Source: Actinomycetes bacterium (lineage in GTDB: Bacteria > Actinomycetota > Acidimicrobiia > Spongiisociales > UBA5794). From it: a stretch of 12,048 bases of DNA. The position numbers and the translations under genes are program-made. How positions within the stretch are numbered: the stretch's first letter is position 1; each line of letters opens with the position of its first letter. The stretch lies in NCBI GenBank assembly GCA_024275815.1, contig JAJRYI010000165.1:1-12048 (forward strand), read 5' to 3'. Below the pieces are notes generated by a model. The model was not told the DNA's origin. It did no database searches and worked only from the letters and a program-made list of their open reading frames with translations. Of the stretch, positions 6,291-12,048 are shown in pieces.

Positions 6291-7391
6291 TCACTCGCGA
6301 CTGGTGAAGTCGAGCGGACGCCGCCGTGCACCCCAGGTACCGGGTCCACCCGGATCGAAGACCCCTGCACAAAGCGTCCCGCACTCGCCGCATCGGCCTG
6401 CAACGTCGATCCCCCACCGGCCGAGTTGGTACCAGTCACGCTCGATGAGGACGTACCCACATCGGTGGCAGTACGTGGTCTGTCCGGCCGGGTCGTGGAC
6501 GTTGCCCGTATAGACGTACCGGATGCCGTTGTTGAGCGCGATCTGTCTCGCCATCGTCAGTGTCCCGGGTGGTGTGGAAGGTACGTTGAGCATCTTGAAG
6601 TCCGGGTGGAACGAAGAGAAGTGCAGGGGAACGTCCGGTCCGAGGTGTTCGGCGAACCACGATGTGAGCTGGTGGACCTCATCGGGTGAGTCGTTGAGCC
6701 CGGGGATCAGCAGCGTCGTCACCTCCAGCCACACGTCCGTCTCGGTACGCACGTACTCGAGCGTCTCGAGGATCGGTTCGAGGTGGCCTCCGCAGACCTT
6801 GCGGTAGAACTCTTCGGTGAACCCTTTGAGGTCGATGTTCGCCGCATCCATGTGCGAGTAGAACTCGGCTCGTGGCTCCGGCATCACGTACCCGGAGGTG
6901 ACGGCCACCGCCTTGATCCCTTCTCCATGACATGCGACCGCGACGTCTATCGCGAACTCGTGGAAGATGACGGGATCGTTGTAGGTGAACGCGACGCTGG
7001 TGCACCCGAGGTCGTGGGCGCGCCGAGCGATGTCGCGCGGTGTTGCCCGATCGGTCAGCGTGTCGTACTCGCGGGACTTCGAGATGCTCCAGTTCTGGCA
7101 GAACCGGCACGTCAGGTTGCATCCAGCGGTCCCGAACGACAGGACGGGTGTCCCCGGGTGGAAGTGGAAGAGAGGCTTCTTCTCGATTGGATCGATGCAG
7201 AATCCACTCGCCCGTCCGTGGGTCGTGAGCACGATCTCGTCATCGAGGCGGGCACGCACGAAGCAGAGACCTCGTTGGCCCTCGTGCAGCTTGCACAGAC
7301 GTGGGCAGAGGTCACATTGGACCCGGCCGTCGTCCAGGGTGCTCCAGTACCTCGTCGCTGCGATCGATCCCGCAGATATACGCGATGCCAT
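6291..7391 (-). CDS. amrS: AmmeMemoRadiSam system radical SAM enzyme
   Basis: A 366-residue radical SAM protein of the AmrS/PflA-like group. The 4Fe-4S motif CNLTCRFC is at residues 91-98 (Cys91, Cys95, Cys98), in the context LSFGTAGCNLTCRFCQNW that is diagnostic for this family. Before it lies a cysteine-rich segment, CDLCPRLCKLHEGQRGLC (26-43), and after it FTYNDPVIFHEF, AANIDLKGF and YVYTGNVHDP. The C-terminus carries two CxxC pairs (CHRCG and CGECG), probably a zinc ribbon. ATG 7391 is chosen because upstream residues are not conserved-looking and TAGGTT lies eight bases before it. Its TGA abuts the TGA of amrB on the other strand. The substrate is unknown. The third partner, AmrA (AMMECR1), is not in the window. 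Confidence 0.93.
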   Translation of the reverse strand: MASRISAGSIAATRYWSTLDDGRVQCDLCPRLCKLHEGQRGLCFVRARLDDEIVLTTHGRASGFCIDPIEKKPLFHFHPGTPVLSFGTAGCNLTCRFCQNWSISKSREYDTLTDRATPRDIARRAHDLGCTSVAFTYNDPVIFHEFAIDVAVACHGEGIKAVAVTSGYVMPEPRAEFYSHMDAANIDLKGFTEEFYRKVCGGHLEPILETLEYVRTETDVWLEVTTLLIPGLNDSPDEVHQLTSWFAEHLGPDVPLHFSSFHPDFKMLNVPSTPPGTLTMARQIALNNGIRYVYTGNVHDPAGQTTYCHRCGYVLIERDWYQLGRWGIDVAGRCGECGTLCAGVFDPGGPGTWGARRRPLDFTSRE

Positions 7392-7399
7392 CACCGCGA

Positions 7400-7405
7400 A
7401 ACCTA
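7400..7405 (-). promoter_or_regulatory. -10 box of amrS (leaderless type)
   Basis: TAGGTT on the minus strand lies eight bases before ATG 7391, inside the 52-base gap after the ClC gene. No ribosome site is seen. It would give amrS a promoter separate from the upstream gene. Confidence 0.45.
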
Positions 7406-7443
7406 CACTCCGATGACCCGGGCGAGAAGAGCGCCCGTTGCGG

Positions 7444-8730
7444 TCAGGCCGGAGCTTCCCCCTCGGCTGCATCGGGTGTGGCGGTCGATGACCATGGGCC
7501 GACGAGACCCAGACCGTAGGTGATGGCGATCGACGTGATCACAGCGATCGCTATGACCGATGCTGCCGGTGGTCCGATACCCACGACGTAGATGCCGAGC
7601 ACAACGACGCTGAACGGGATCCCGGCTATCGCCGCCGTTGCCACCATGGTCGCACCCACGGCGAGGGCGAGCGGGAATGCGGGGAACAACAGGTGGATGA
7701 CGGCACCGATCGTCCCACCGATGAAGAACGTCGGGAAGAACGGGCCGCCGTAGAACCCGCTGGTCATGCTGACGGATAGGGTGACGATCTTGAGTGCCAC
7801 GACACCGACCAGGAGGCCGATCCCGAGCGTTGCAGGGTCATCGACGACGACGCCGAGGGCATCGATGCCTGAGAACAGCGTCGCCGGCATGGCGAAGGCG
7901 ACGAGTCCGAGGACGATGCCGCCGAGTCCGGTGCGCACGATCACCGGTCCGGGGATCGCCAGCGCGATGCGATCGCTGAGCTTCCCGATCGCTCCGATGA
8001 CGATCCCGAGGAAGGCACCGACGACACCGACACCGACGGCTGCAGGGAGGTACCAAAGGGAGAACTCGAACTCGGGGAACGAGTAGATGCCGAGGAACGG
8101 TGAGCCAAGGAACGGGTACACGATGACGAACGCAACGACACCGGATACGCCTCCCGGGATGATGTGGCGAAACAGCAACCCGACACCGCGTTCGCGTTCG
8201 AGCTCGAACGCGAACAGCGCCCCGATGAACGGGGAGCTGAGCAGGGCACCGAGGGCACCCGCCGCGCCGGAGAAGGTCGCCGTGCGGGTCTCGTCCGCCG
8301 ATGCGTTCGCGCGCTGTGTCAGCATGTTGCCGAACCCGGTTGCCGCCGTCACGAGCGGTGCCTCTGGACCGAGGCTCGCCCCGCCGATGAGCGAGACGAA
8401 CGAGACCACGACGGCACCCGGCGCCGTCTTCGGGTCGCTGTACCCGTCCTGCAGTTCCTCCAGGAAACCCTTGATCCGTGGCGGGAGGCGGAACACGACG
8501 TAGAGACCACCGACGACGAGTCCGGCGACAACCGGCATCAGGAGGGCGCGAGGGCCACCGGAGAACCAATCGAAGGACTCCCCGAGGTCACCCCACAGGG
8601 CGCCTTGTACGGCGTGCTCCACCCCGAGGAACACGACGGCGAAGGCACCGCCGAACGCGCCGATCAACGCGGAACGCGCGAGGATCACCCAGTAGGCGGC
8701 GGTTCGCAGCGGAGGACGGTGGTCGGGCAC
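7444..8730 (-). CDS. ClC-family chloride channel or anion/proton antiporter, divergent type
   Basis: A polytopic membrane protein of about 428 residues with the voltage-gated chloride channel (PF00654) fold and many Gly/Ala/Val/Leu-rich segments. Recognisable motifs are ASLGPEAPLV, with the external gating glutamate at Glu123 (equivalent to Glu148 of E. coli ClcA), SSPFIGALFAFELE at 165-178, and SGFYGGPFFPTFFIGG (about 324-339), matching the GxFxP anion-binding stretch. The usual GSGIP loop is not visible; the place reads RIKGFLEELQDGYSDPKTAPG. The internal proton glutamate of ClcA (Glu203) seems to fall on Leu. This suggests altered selectivity or coupling. The start is taken as GTG 8730, six bases after TACGAT. 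GTG 8736 is possible, and anything further upstream runs into ybaK. There is no C-terminal CBS domain. Confidence 0.85.
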   Translation of the reverse strand: MPDHRPPLRTAAYWVILARSALIGAFGGAFAVVFLGVEHAVQGALWGDLGESFDWFSGGPRALLMPVVAGLVVGGLYVVFRLPPRIKGFLEELQDGYSDPKTAPGAVVVSFVSLIGGASLGPEAPLVTAATGFGNMLTQRANASADETRTATFSGAAGALGALLSSPFIGALFAFELERERGVGLLFRHIIPGGVSGVVAFVIVYPFLGSPFLGIYSFPEFEFSLWYLPAAVGVGVVGAFLGIVIGAIGKLSDRIALAIPGPVIVRTGLGGIVLGLVAFAMPATLFSGIDALGVVVDDPATLGIGLLVGVVALKIVTLSVSMTSGFYGGPFFPTFFIGGTIGAVIHLLFPAFPLALAVGATMVATAAIAGIPFSVVVLGIYVVGIGPPAASVIAIAVITSIAITYGLGLVGPWSSTATPDAAEGEAPA

Positions 8731-8736
8731 GGCCAC

Positions 8737-8742
8737 ATCGTA
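8737..8742 (-). promoter_or_regulatory. -10 box of the ClC gene (leaderless type)
   Basis: TACGAT on the minus strand lies six bases before GTG 8730, in the 61-base gap after ybaK. No ribosome site or clear -35 is present. It supports GTG 8730 over longer reading frames. Confidence 0.45.
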
Positions 8743-8791
8743 CCGCGGGCGGGCGTCGGTGGCGGTTGGCGGGTCGCCGAACGGATCCGTG

Positions 8792-9265
8792 TCACCCTGC
8801 CAGATCGGCGACGACCGCCCCGGTGATGGCAACGAGCTCCCCTGGAGCGATCTGCACCTGGATGCCACGACGACCAGCGGAGACCCAGATCGTGTCGTGG
8901 TCCCAGGCCGATGTGTCGAGGAACATCGGGAGGGCCTTGCGTTGAGCGAACGGGCTGATACCTCCAACGACGTACCCGGTCAGGCGTTGCGCGTCCCCAG
9001 CAGTGGCCATCCCGGCGTGCTTGCCTCCCGCAGCTCGTGCCAGCTTCTTGAGCGAAAGCGATCCGGACACCGGCACGATCCCAACGACCGGCCGACCATC
9101 GACGTCGGCGACGAGCGTCTTGAACAGCCGACCCGGGTCGACACCGAGCGCCGCGGCGACGGCCTCGCCGTACGACCGATCGGACCCGTCGACCTCGTAC
9201 TCGTGCAGGGTGTAGGCAGCCCCCGCGGTCTCGAGCGCCTGCACGGCCCTTGTTCCTTTCGCCAT
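8792..9265 (-). CDS. ybaK: Cys-tRNA(Pro)/Cys-tRNA(Cys) deacylase YbaK
   Basis: A 157-residue YbaK/EbsC-type editing protein that hydrolyses Cys-tRNA(Pro) formed by mistake by prolyl-tRNA synthetase. The length is normal for the family. The catalytic lysine appears as Lys49 in GRLFKTLVADVDG, equivalent to Lys46 of Haemophilus YbaK. VGIVPVSGSLSLKKLARA, GGKHAGMA and the glycine-rich GYVVGGISPFAQRKALP loop are all present. The start is ATG 9265; the TTG just before it adds one residue and is less likely. It follows the deaminase-family gene by 53 bases on the same strand but has its own -10-like GATAAT. It is a housekeeping quality-control gene with no evident link to its neighbours. Confidence 0.93.
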   Translation of the reverse strand: MAKGTRAVQALETAGAAYTLHEYEVDGSDRSYGEAVAAALGVDPGRLFKTLVADVDGRPVVGIVPVSGSLSLKKLARAAGGKHAGMATAGDAQRLTGYVVGGISPFAQRKALPMFLDTSAWDHDTIWVSAGRRGIQVQIAPGELVAITGAVVADLAG

Positions 9266-9271
9266 CAACTC

Positions 9272-9277
9272 ATTATC
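9272..9277 (-). promoter_or_regulatory. -10 box of ybaK (leaderless type)
   Basis: GATAAT on the minus strand, five of six bases of the consensus, lies six bases before ATG 9265. No ribosome site is visible in between. Confidence 0.45.
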
Positions 9278-9318
9278 ACCTCACATCGGCATACAGCGGC
9301 AACCTCGCCGTGGCCGCG

Positions 9319-10332
9319 TCAGTCCCCACCGATGAAGGCATCGACCCGAGCGAGGTACCCGGAGCGTTCATCGGGTTCGAGCCAGGCGATCTCGAAGGCG
9401 TTTCGCACGAGTCGCGCAACAGTTGTGCTATCGAGATCGGCCTCCTGCTGGAGCCTAAGCAGGTTCTCTTCGATGTAGCCGGGGAAGTACGCCGGGTCGT
9501 CCGAGTTGACGGTGACCTTGATACCCCGCTCGAGCAGACCCACGATGAGGTCTGCCTTGGTCCCATCGGTCACGTAAGCGTTCGAGATGGGGCACACGGT
9601 CAGCCCGAGACCCCTGCGGACGATCTCACGGCACAGCTCCTCATCCTCGATCGCGTTGACGCCGTGGTCGATCCGTTCGACGCCGATGACGTCGAGACAC
9701 TGCCAGATGTGTTCGACCGAATCCTCCTGGTCGACGTCACAGTGCATGGTCAATCGGTAACCCCGGCTGCGTGCGTCGGCGAAGACGTCGGTGAACTTGA
9801 TCGGAGGGTTGCCCTTCTCGTCCGAGTCGAGACCGACCCCGACGATCCAGTCGCGATACTTCTCCGCCTGGTCGAGGGTCTCGGCGGCCGACTCCGCCGA
9901 CATGTCCCGTAGGAAGCACATGATCAGCTGTGAACGGATGCCGAAGCGCTCCCCGGCATCCCCCTGCGCCCGATGCAGACCTTCGATCACTGTAGAGAAC
10001 TCGACGCCGCGTGATGTGTGCGCCTGGGGGTCGAAGAACATCTCGACGTACACGACGTTCTCGGCGGCGACCCGGGTGAAGTACGCCATCGCCAGGTCGT
10101 AGAAGTCCTCCTCGGCCAGCAGCACCGACATCCCCTCGTAGTACTGAGCGAGGAACGACGGGAGGTCGTCGAAGTCGTACGCCTCACGCATCTCGCCGAC
10201 GCTCGCATACGGAAGGTCGATGCCGTTCCTCTTGGCCAGCTCGAACTTGAGCTCTGGCTCGAGCGTCCCCTCGATGTACAGATGCAGCTCAGCCTTGGGG
10301 ATCGCCCCGATGAAGTGTTCGATCGTGGTCAC
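9319..10332 (-). CDS. Adenosine/adenine deaminase-family protein with an altered active site
   Basis: A 337-residue amidohydrolase of the adenosine deaminase family (PF00962). The overall pattern resembles the adenine deaminase branch: IPKAELHLYIEGTLEPEL, VVYVEMFFDPQAH, GVERIDHGVN, CPISNAYV and TVNSDDPAYFPGYIEENL. Compared with mouse ADA, His15 is kept as His17, His214 as His197, His238 as His223, and Asp295/Asp296 as Asp278/Asp279. However, zinc ligand His17 is Tyr19, and the HAGE motif with catalytic Glu217 is HCDV (197-200). The reaction may therefore not be standard purine deamination. The GTG start at 10332 is fixed by AGGAGGA eight bases upstream. An in-frame extension to 10386 is not conserved-looking. 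The protein is cytoplasmic, without a signal peptide. Confidence 0.88.
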   Translation of the reverse strand: MTTIEHFIGAIPKAELHLYIEGTLEPELKFELAKRNGIDLPYASVGEMREAYDFDDLPSFLAQYYEGMSVLLAEEDFYDLAMAYFTRVAAENVVYVEMFFDPQAHTSRGVEFSTVIEGLHRAQGDAGERFGIRSQLIMCFLRDMSAESAAETLDQAEKYRDWIVGVGLDSDEKGNPPIKFTDVFADARSRGYRLTMHCDVDQEDSVEHIWQCLDVIGVERIDHGVNAIEDEELCREIVRRGLGLTVCPISNAYVTDGTKADLIVGLLERGIKVTVNSDDPAYFPGYIEENLLRLQQEADLDSTTVARLVRNAFEIAWLEPDERSGYLARVDAFIGGD

Positions 10333-10340
10333 AGGGAAAC

Positions 10341-10347
10341 TCCTCCT
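10341..10347 (-). promoter_or_regulatory. Strong Shine-Dalgarno site fixing the GTG start of the deaminase-family gene
   Basis: AGGAGGA on the minus strand stands eight bases before GTG 10332. It contrasts with neighbouring genes that have no ribosome site, so this message must carry a leader. It argues against the longer frame beginning at 10386. Confidence 0.75.
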
Positions 10348-10385
10348 CGTGGTTGTGCGTATCGCATCATGACACATCCACCCCA

Positions 10386-10437
10386 CCCTTCTTGCGTAAC
10401 GCCACCCACTACTTGGGGCTCAATCCTGCAAGAAGGG
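10386..10437. repeat. Inverted repeat in the divergent deaminase/siderophore-reductase promoter region
   Basis: CCCTTCTTGC (10386-10395) and its exact reverse complement (10428-10437) enclose 32 bases. It lies in the 171-base gap between divergently transcribed genes, 54 bases upstream of the deaminase GTG. It could be a leader-RNA stem of the deaminase message or a paired regulator site. No known riboswitch or iron box was recognised. Confidence 0.5.
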
Positions 10438-10491
10438 AGAAACCGGATCTCTGGCCCTGATCTCACGAGCACCGTCGCGCGGCTGCTCAGG

Positions 10492-10497
10492 TAGGGT
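10492..10497 (+). promoter_or_regulatory. -10 box of the siderophore-interacting protein gene (leaderless type)
   Basis: TAGGGT, the same hexamer as for amrB, lies six bases before ATG 10504. No ribosome site is present. No DtxR/IdeR-like iron box was seen around it. Confidence 0.5.
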
Positions 10498-10503
10498 CGG
10501 GAC

Positions 10504-11256
10504 ATGGCCCCAACACGAGTCCGACGTGAGCCACCGGCGTTTCGAAGGCTGGAGATTCGCAGGACGGAGGACGTTTCGCCGCACATGAAGCGGGTGATCC
10601 TCGGTGGATCGGATCTCGAAGGCTTTCGTCTCGAGGAACCTGCGGCGAGCGTCCGACTGCTCCTCCCGAGCGACGACGCCCTCGAGATCCCTGTGTGGCA
10701 GGGCAACGAGTTCCTGCTTCGTGACGGAAGCCGGCCGACCATCCGCACGTTCACGCCACGCCGACTCGATGCCCGGGCGCTCGAACTCCACCTCGACGTA
10801 GTGCTGCACACATCGGGTATCGCGTCTACCTGGGCCAAGACGGCGCGTCGGGGCGACAAGGCTACGGTGTCGGGACCGGGTCGTGGCTACACCATCGACC
10901 CCGAAGCCACCGCGTTCATCCTTGCGGGGGACGAGACGGCGATCCCTGCGATCTGTCAGCTTCTCGAACACCTCCCTCCCGTACCGATCACGGTGCATCT
11001 CGCCGTGAGACACGACGACGCCAAGATCGATCTGCACCGCGACGTCGATGTCACCTGGCATGTGTCCTCCGATGAACCGACCCTATATGAGGCCCTCGTG
11101 ACCGGGATCCGCACCGTCGAACTCGTGCCGGGAGTGCGTATCTGGGCTGCAGGCGAAGCTGCCGCGATGCAACGCATCCGCAAGCACCTGTTCGACGAGC
11201 GTGGCATGGCGCGCTCACATGCGAACGTGCGCGGTTACTGGAAACGCACGACCTGA
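10504..11256 (+). CDS. Siderophore-interacting protein, FAD-dependent ferric-siderophore reductase
   Basis: A 250-residue SIP/ViuB-family flavoprotein, which reduces ferric siderophores in the cytoplasm with NAD(P)H to release iron. The N-terminal FAD-binding barrel has VSPHMKRVIL and the FAD signature RPTIRTFTPRR (77-87), with Phe where many members have Tyr. HTSGIASTWA and GDKATVSGPGRGY follow, matching the usual flavin-site stretches. The C-terminal SIP domain has AGDETAIPAI (141-150), IWAAGEAAAMQRIRKHL, and the characteristic end NVRGYWKR. The length is typical. The start at ATG 10504 matches the -10 box six bases upstream. No siderophore transporter or synthesis gene is nearby, so it may act on imported siderophores from elsewhere. 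Confidence 0.92.
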   Translation: MAPTRVRREPPAFRRLEIRRTEDVSPHMKRVILGGSDLEGFRLEEPAASVRLLLPSDDALEIPVWQGNEFLLRDGSRPTIRTFTPRRLDARALELHLDVVLHTSGIASTWAKTARRGDKATVSGPGRGYTIDPEATAFILAGDETAIPAICQLLEHLPPVPITVHLAVRHDDAKIDLHRDVDVTWHVSSDEPTLYEALVTGIRTVELVPGVRIWAAGEAAAMQRIRKHLFDERGMARSHANVRGYWKRTT

Positions 11257-11339
11257 TGAACCTGTATCCGCGATCTGCGTGTCGATGAACCCGTAGAACG
11301 CTTCCGCCCCAAAAGGTTGCGAGGTGTTGGGTGGTGCAC

Positions 11340-11513
11340 CCTTCTGTCCCCCCTTCAGCCTCAATCCACGAGGTCGAGGTTCCAGAAGAACGACGCACCT
11401 TGCTCCGAAAACGTGCAGGTCCCGACACCGCGAAACCAACACGGTGACTGACGAAACGGCCGACCACCGACACGCAGCTCGTGGATTGAGGCTGAAGGGG
11501 GGACGGGAGAAGG
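11340..11513. mobile_element. MITE-like element with 27-bp perfect terminal inverted repeats
   Basis: The 27 bases at 11346-11372 are the exact reverse complement of 11478-11504. The arms start GTCCCCCC and end CCACGAG, and enclose 105 bases. Pairing extends outward by CCTTCT (11340-11345) against AGAAGG (11508-11513), with a 3-base bulge at 11505-11507. The interior has no transposase and no good reading frame. Size and structure fit a non-autonomous transposable element, but no target-site duplication is evident. A long structured RNA or a bidirectional terminator is the alternative. The element status is inferred; the repeat itself is directly visible. Confidence 0.6.
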
Positions 11514-11621
11514 AGTCCGGTAGCGGGCGAACGACGCGGTGTCGTTGAGGTCGGACCGCGCCCATACCGCTCGCCCGATCAGCTGCTCATCGACCGTTGT
11601 GCCGACTCTCACCCGTGGCAT
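11361..11621 (-). pseudogene. Remnant of an antitoxin-like gene running into the inverted-repeat element
   Basis: From ATG 11621 the frame reads MPRVRVGTTVDEQLIGRAV then WARSDLNDTASF, which resembles the N-terminus of small VapB/MazE-like antitoxins (the xRVxTTVDExLL pattern). The similarity then stops. The frame continues with low-complexity Pro/Ser/Arg residues through both arms and the interior of the element, ending at TGA 11361-11363 in the left arm. No matching C-terminal half or toxin gene follows. I read it as a degraded antitoxin start next to an insertion. It could also be a chance frame. The family recognition rests on about 27 residues. Confidence 0.35.
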
Positions 11622-11704
11622 GCCACAACTACGCCCCTGTTCGGGCATCGTCACAAGAGGATCGGGAAGGTGTCACCGCAGCGGTACCCATCCATGTTCC
11701 CCTC

Positions 11705-11710
11705 TACCAT
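11705..11710 (+). promoter_or_regulatory. -10 box of the gamma-carbonic-anhydrase gene (leaderless type)
   Basis: TACCAT lies eight bases before ATG 11719. No ribosome site is present. The palindrome ACCGCAGCGGT (11675-11685) stands just upstream of where a -35 would fall and might be a regulator site. Confidence 0.4.
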
Positions 11711-11718
11711 GAACACCC

Positions 11719-12048
11719 ATGGAACACCTCCTCCTCCCCGACCCGCACATCGACCCGTCCGCGTTCGTTGCGCCGACCGCATCCATCTTCGGTGCGGTCA
11801 CCATCGAGGCACGAGCCGTTGTCATGTTCGGTGTGGTGATGCGTGCCGAACTCGACCGGATCGTGATCGGTCATGAGTCCAACATCCAGGACAACGCGGT
11901 GTTCCATACCGATGAGAGCTTCGTGTGCTCCCTCGGGCAGCGAGTCACTGTGGGTCACGGCGCGATCGTCCACGGGGCAACGATCGGCGACCGGTGCCTC
12001 GTCGGGATCGGCTCAATCGCCCTCAACGGCTCGATACTCGGTGAAGGC
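11719..12048 (+). CDS. Gamma-carbonic-anhydrase-family protein (partial, runs off the window)
   Basis: The first 110 codons of a left-handed beta-helix hexapeptide protein of the gamma-carbonic anhydrase/YrdA/PaaY/CaiE group. Repeats such as AFVAPTASIFGAVTIEARAVV and ATIGDRCLVGIGSIALNGSIL show the helix turns. The three zinc histidines of the family are present: His63 (VFHT), His80 and His85 (VGHGAIVHG), along with Gln57 and Asp58 (SNIQD). Arg42 is kept, but the Asp usual two residues later is Glu44 (MRAELDRIVIG). Members are zinc or iron metalloenzymes or homologues without proven activity; carbonic anhydrase activity cannot be claimed from sequence. The start ATG 11719 follows a -10 box by eight bases. 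The C-terminal helix is missing because the window ends. Confidence 0.9.
   Translation, partial: MEHLLLPDPHIDPSAFVAPTASIFGAVTIEARAVVMFGVVMRAELDRIVIGHESNIQDNAVFHTDESFVCSLGQRVTVGHGAIVHGATIGDRCLVGIGSIALNGSILGEG

Larger units (their letters stand above)
11257..11718. other. 462-base region without a convincing intact gene
   Basis: Between the siderophore reductase and the gamma-carbonic-anhydrase gene there is no reading frame I would trust. It contains a small GGGTG-GTG-CACCC hairpin (11329-11341), the long inverted-repeat element (11340-11513), an antitoxin-like gene start on the minus strand (from 11621 leftward), and a short palindrome ACCGCAGCGGT (11675-11685) near the next promoter. No tRNA or known ncRNA was recognised. 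Confidence 0.6.

Noticed and set aside
8731..8967. Longer N-terminus of the ClC protein
   Set aside because: It runs back into ybaK and encodes Arg/Ser/Pro-rich sequence unlike a ClC N-terminus. The -10 box fits GTG 8730.
11257..11341. Intrinsic terminator after the siderophore reductase (GGGTG-GTG-CACCC)
   Set aside because: The stem is only five base pairs and is followed by CTTCTG and a C-run, not a T-run. It may contribute weakly but cannot be called.
11340..11513. Retron RNA, integron attC site or CRISPR repeat pair
   Set aside because: There is no reverse transcriptase, integrase or cas gene in the window, the arms are too long and perfect for attC, and only one pair of inverted (not direct) repeats is present.
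11215..11565. A 116-codon minus-strand frame across the inverted-repeat element
   Set aside because: It passes through both arms and overlaps the end of the siderophore reductase gene, with no recognisable domain. It is probably a by-product of the repeat.

Overview
The window looks like chromosomal DNA of a high-GC actinobacterium. GC-rich codons dominate, and TGA is the stop of nine of the ten complete reading frames (the other uses TAG). Many genes carry a TAnnnT-type -10 box only 6-8 bases before the start codon, which suggests leaderless mRNAs as are common in Actinobacteria. The protein families would fit a free-living member of the Acidimicrobiia or a relative, but the lineage is a guess. 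No plasmid, phage or CRISPR sequence was seen.

Region 1 (1-5265, minus strand) is a carbohydrate, probably polyol or ketose, uptake and catabolism operon. In transcription order it holds a DeoR-family repressor, a BtpA/SgcQ-family TIM-barrel protein, an FGGY carbohydrate kinase, an NAD-type short-chain dehydrogenase, a sugar-binding protein and the start of a MalF-type permease. The first four genes are joined by 4-base stop/start overlaps. A promoter with TCAAC-type operator repeats lies just upstream of deoR. The likely flow is import of a polyol or glycoside, oxidation by the dehydrogenase and phosphorylation by the kinase, with the repressor sensing a sugar phosphate. The binding-protein gene has a TAA stop directly after its lipobox cysteine, which cuts the signal peptide off from the otherwise intact protein. 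A perfect 11-bp hairpin lies between it and the permease.

Region 2 (5490-7391) carries two of the three AmmeMemoRadiSam proteins, AmrB (MEMO) and AmrS (radical SAM), convergent and abutting with back-to-back stop codons (TGATCA). AmrA is not in the window.

Region 3 (7444-10332, minus strand) has a divergent ClC-family anion transporter, a YbaK-type Cys-tRNA(Pro) deacylase and an adenosine-deaminase-family protein. In the last, one of the HxH zinc ligands is Tyr and the HAGE catalytic motif is replaced by HCDV.

Region 4 (10504-12048, plus strand) has a siderophore-interacting FAD reductase, a 462-base stretch without a convincing gene, and the first 110 codons of a gamma-carbonic-anhydrase-family protein. 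The non-genic stretch contains a MITE-like element bounded by 27-bp perfect inverted repeats, next to what looks like the broken start of an antitoxin gene.

The best candidates for something new are the remodelled deaminase-family enzyme, the inverted-repeat element, the stop codon at the lipobox and the uncharacterised BtpA-containing sugar operon.
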